From positions 1-6,326 of the forward strand of contig JAUXGM010000131.1 in assembly GCA_030622125.1 (NCBI GenBank): 6,326 nucleotides of DNA. Reading direction: 5' to 3'. The position numbers were made by a program, and so were the translations under genes. The DNA is from a bacterium (GTDB lineage: Bacteria > AUK180). The notes beneath the pieces were generated by a model. It saw only the letters and a list, made by a program, of their open reading frames with translations, was not told the origin of the DNA and did no database searches. Position 1 is the stretch's first letter; each line of letters begins with the position of its first letter. This document shows, piece after piece, positions 6,260-6,326 of this stretch.

Positions 6260-6326
6260 AAATTATTAAAGTCAGAAAAAACTTTAGAATTCATCTTTAA
6301 ATTTTCAGTTATGAAATGAAATTTCA

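Noticed and set aside
6311-6326. ATG at 6311 as a downstream gene start, and the 10-bp palindrome TGAAATTTCA at the right edge
   Set aside because: The ATG frame stops after two codons (ATG AAA TGA). The palindrome is short, A/T-rich and truncated in context by the window edge.
6038-6326. tRNA, small RNA, CRISPR array or transposase remnant after the activator gene
   Set aside because: No cloverleaf, no regularly spaced direct repeats with unique spacers and no transposase-like frame could be found; only the hairpin and the short repeats listed are supported.

Overview
The window is AT-rich DNA (roughly two thirds A+T by eye) from a Gram-negative bacterium: it encodes an outer-membrane efflux channel with a Sec signal peptide and an inner-membrane RND pump. 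Codon use is A/T-biased in all three genes, so nothing marks one of them as a recent acquisition. The regulator's architecture (cysteine-bearing PAS domain, sigma-54 AAA+ domain, Fis-type HTH, no receiver) is one I associate from memory with Desulfobacterota and related anaerobes. That placement is an inference, and low-GC relatives elsewhere are possible.

Layout. Positions 1-4542 form a minus-strand operon. The promoter-proximal gene (4542-3106) is a TolC-family outer-membrane factor. It overlaps by 8 nt the start of an HAE1-type RND transporter (start at 3113), which runs off the left edge after 1037 codons, probably within a few codons of its end. No periplasmic adaptor gene lies between or before them, so a complete tripartite pump needs an adaptor encoded beyond position 1 or elsewhere. 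From about 4543 to 4723 is a very A/T-rich divergent promoter region. It holds a good sigma-70-type promoter for each direction: TTGAAA-N17-TAATAT leftwards and TTGACT-N16-TAGAAT rightwards. A small inverted repeat sits on or beside each. On the plus strand, 4724-6037 encodes a sigma-54-dependent transcriptional activator. Its most likely start is a GTG with a strong Shine-Dalgarno, because the upstream in-frame ATG at 4703 lies inside the -10 box. Positions 6038-6326 are non-coding: a weak inverted repeat, a terminator-like (possibly REP-like) hairpin and three tandem 9-bp units resembling a dispersed intergenic repeat.

How the parts may work together. The divergent arrangement suggests the activator is a local sensor-regulator that could control the efflux operon, with its PAS domain sensing a ligand or redox signal. 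However, I found no -24/-12 (GG-N10-GC) element before either gene. Either the activator's sigma-54 targets lie outside the window, or its link to the pump is only positional.

No wholly new system is evident. The points most worth a second look are the Asp-to-His change at the AcrB D408 position of the RND proton relay, the C-x8-C-x3-C motif in the PAS domain, the missing adaptor, and the architecture of the divergent promoter region.
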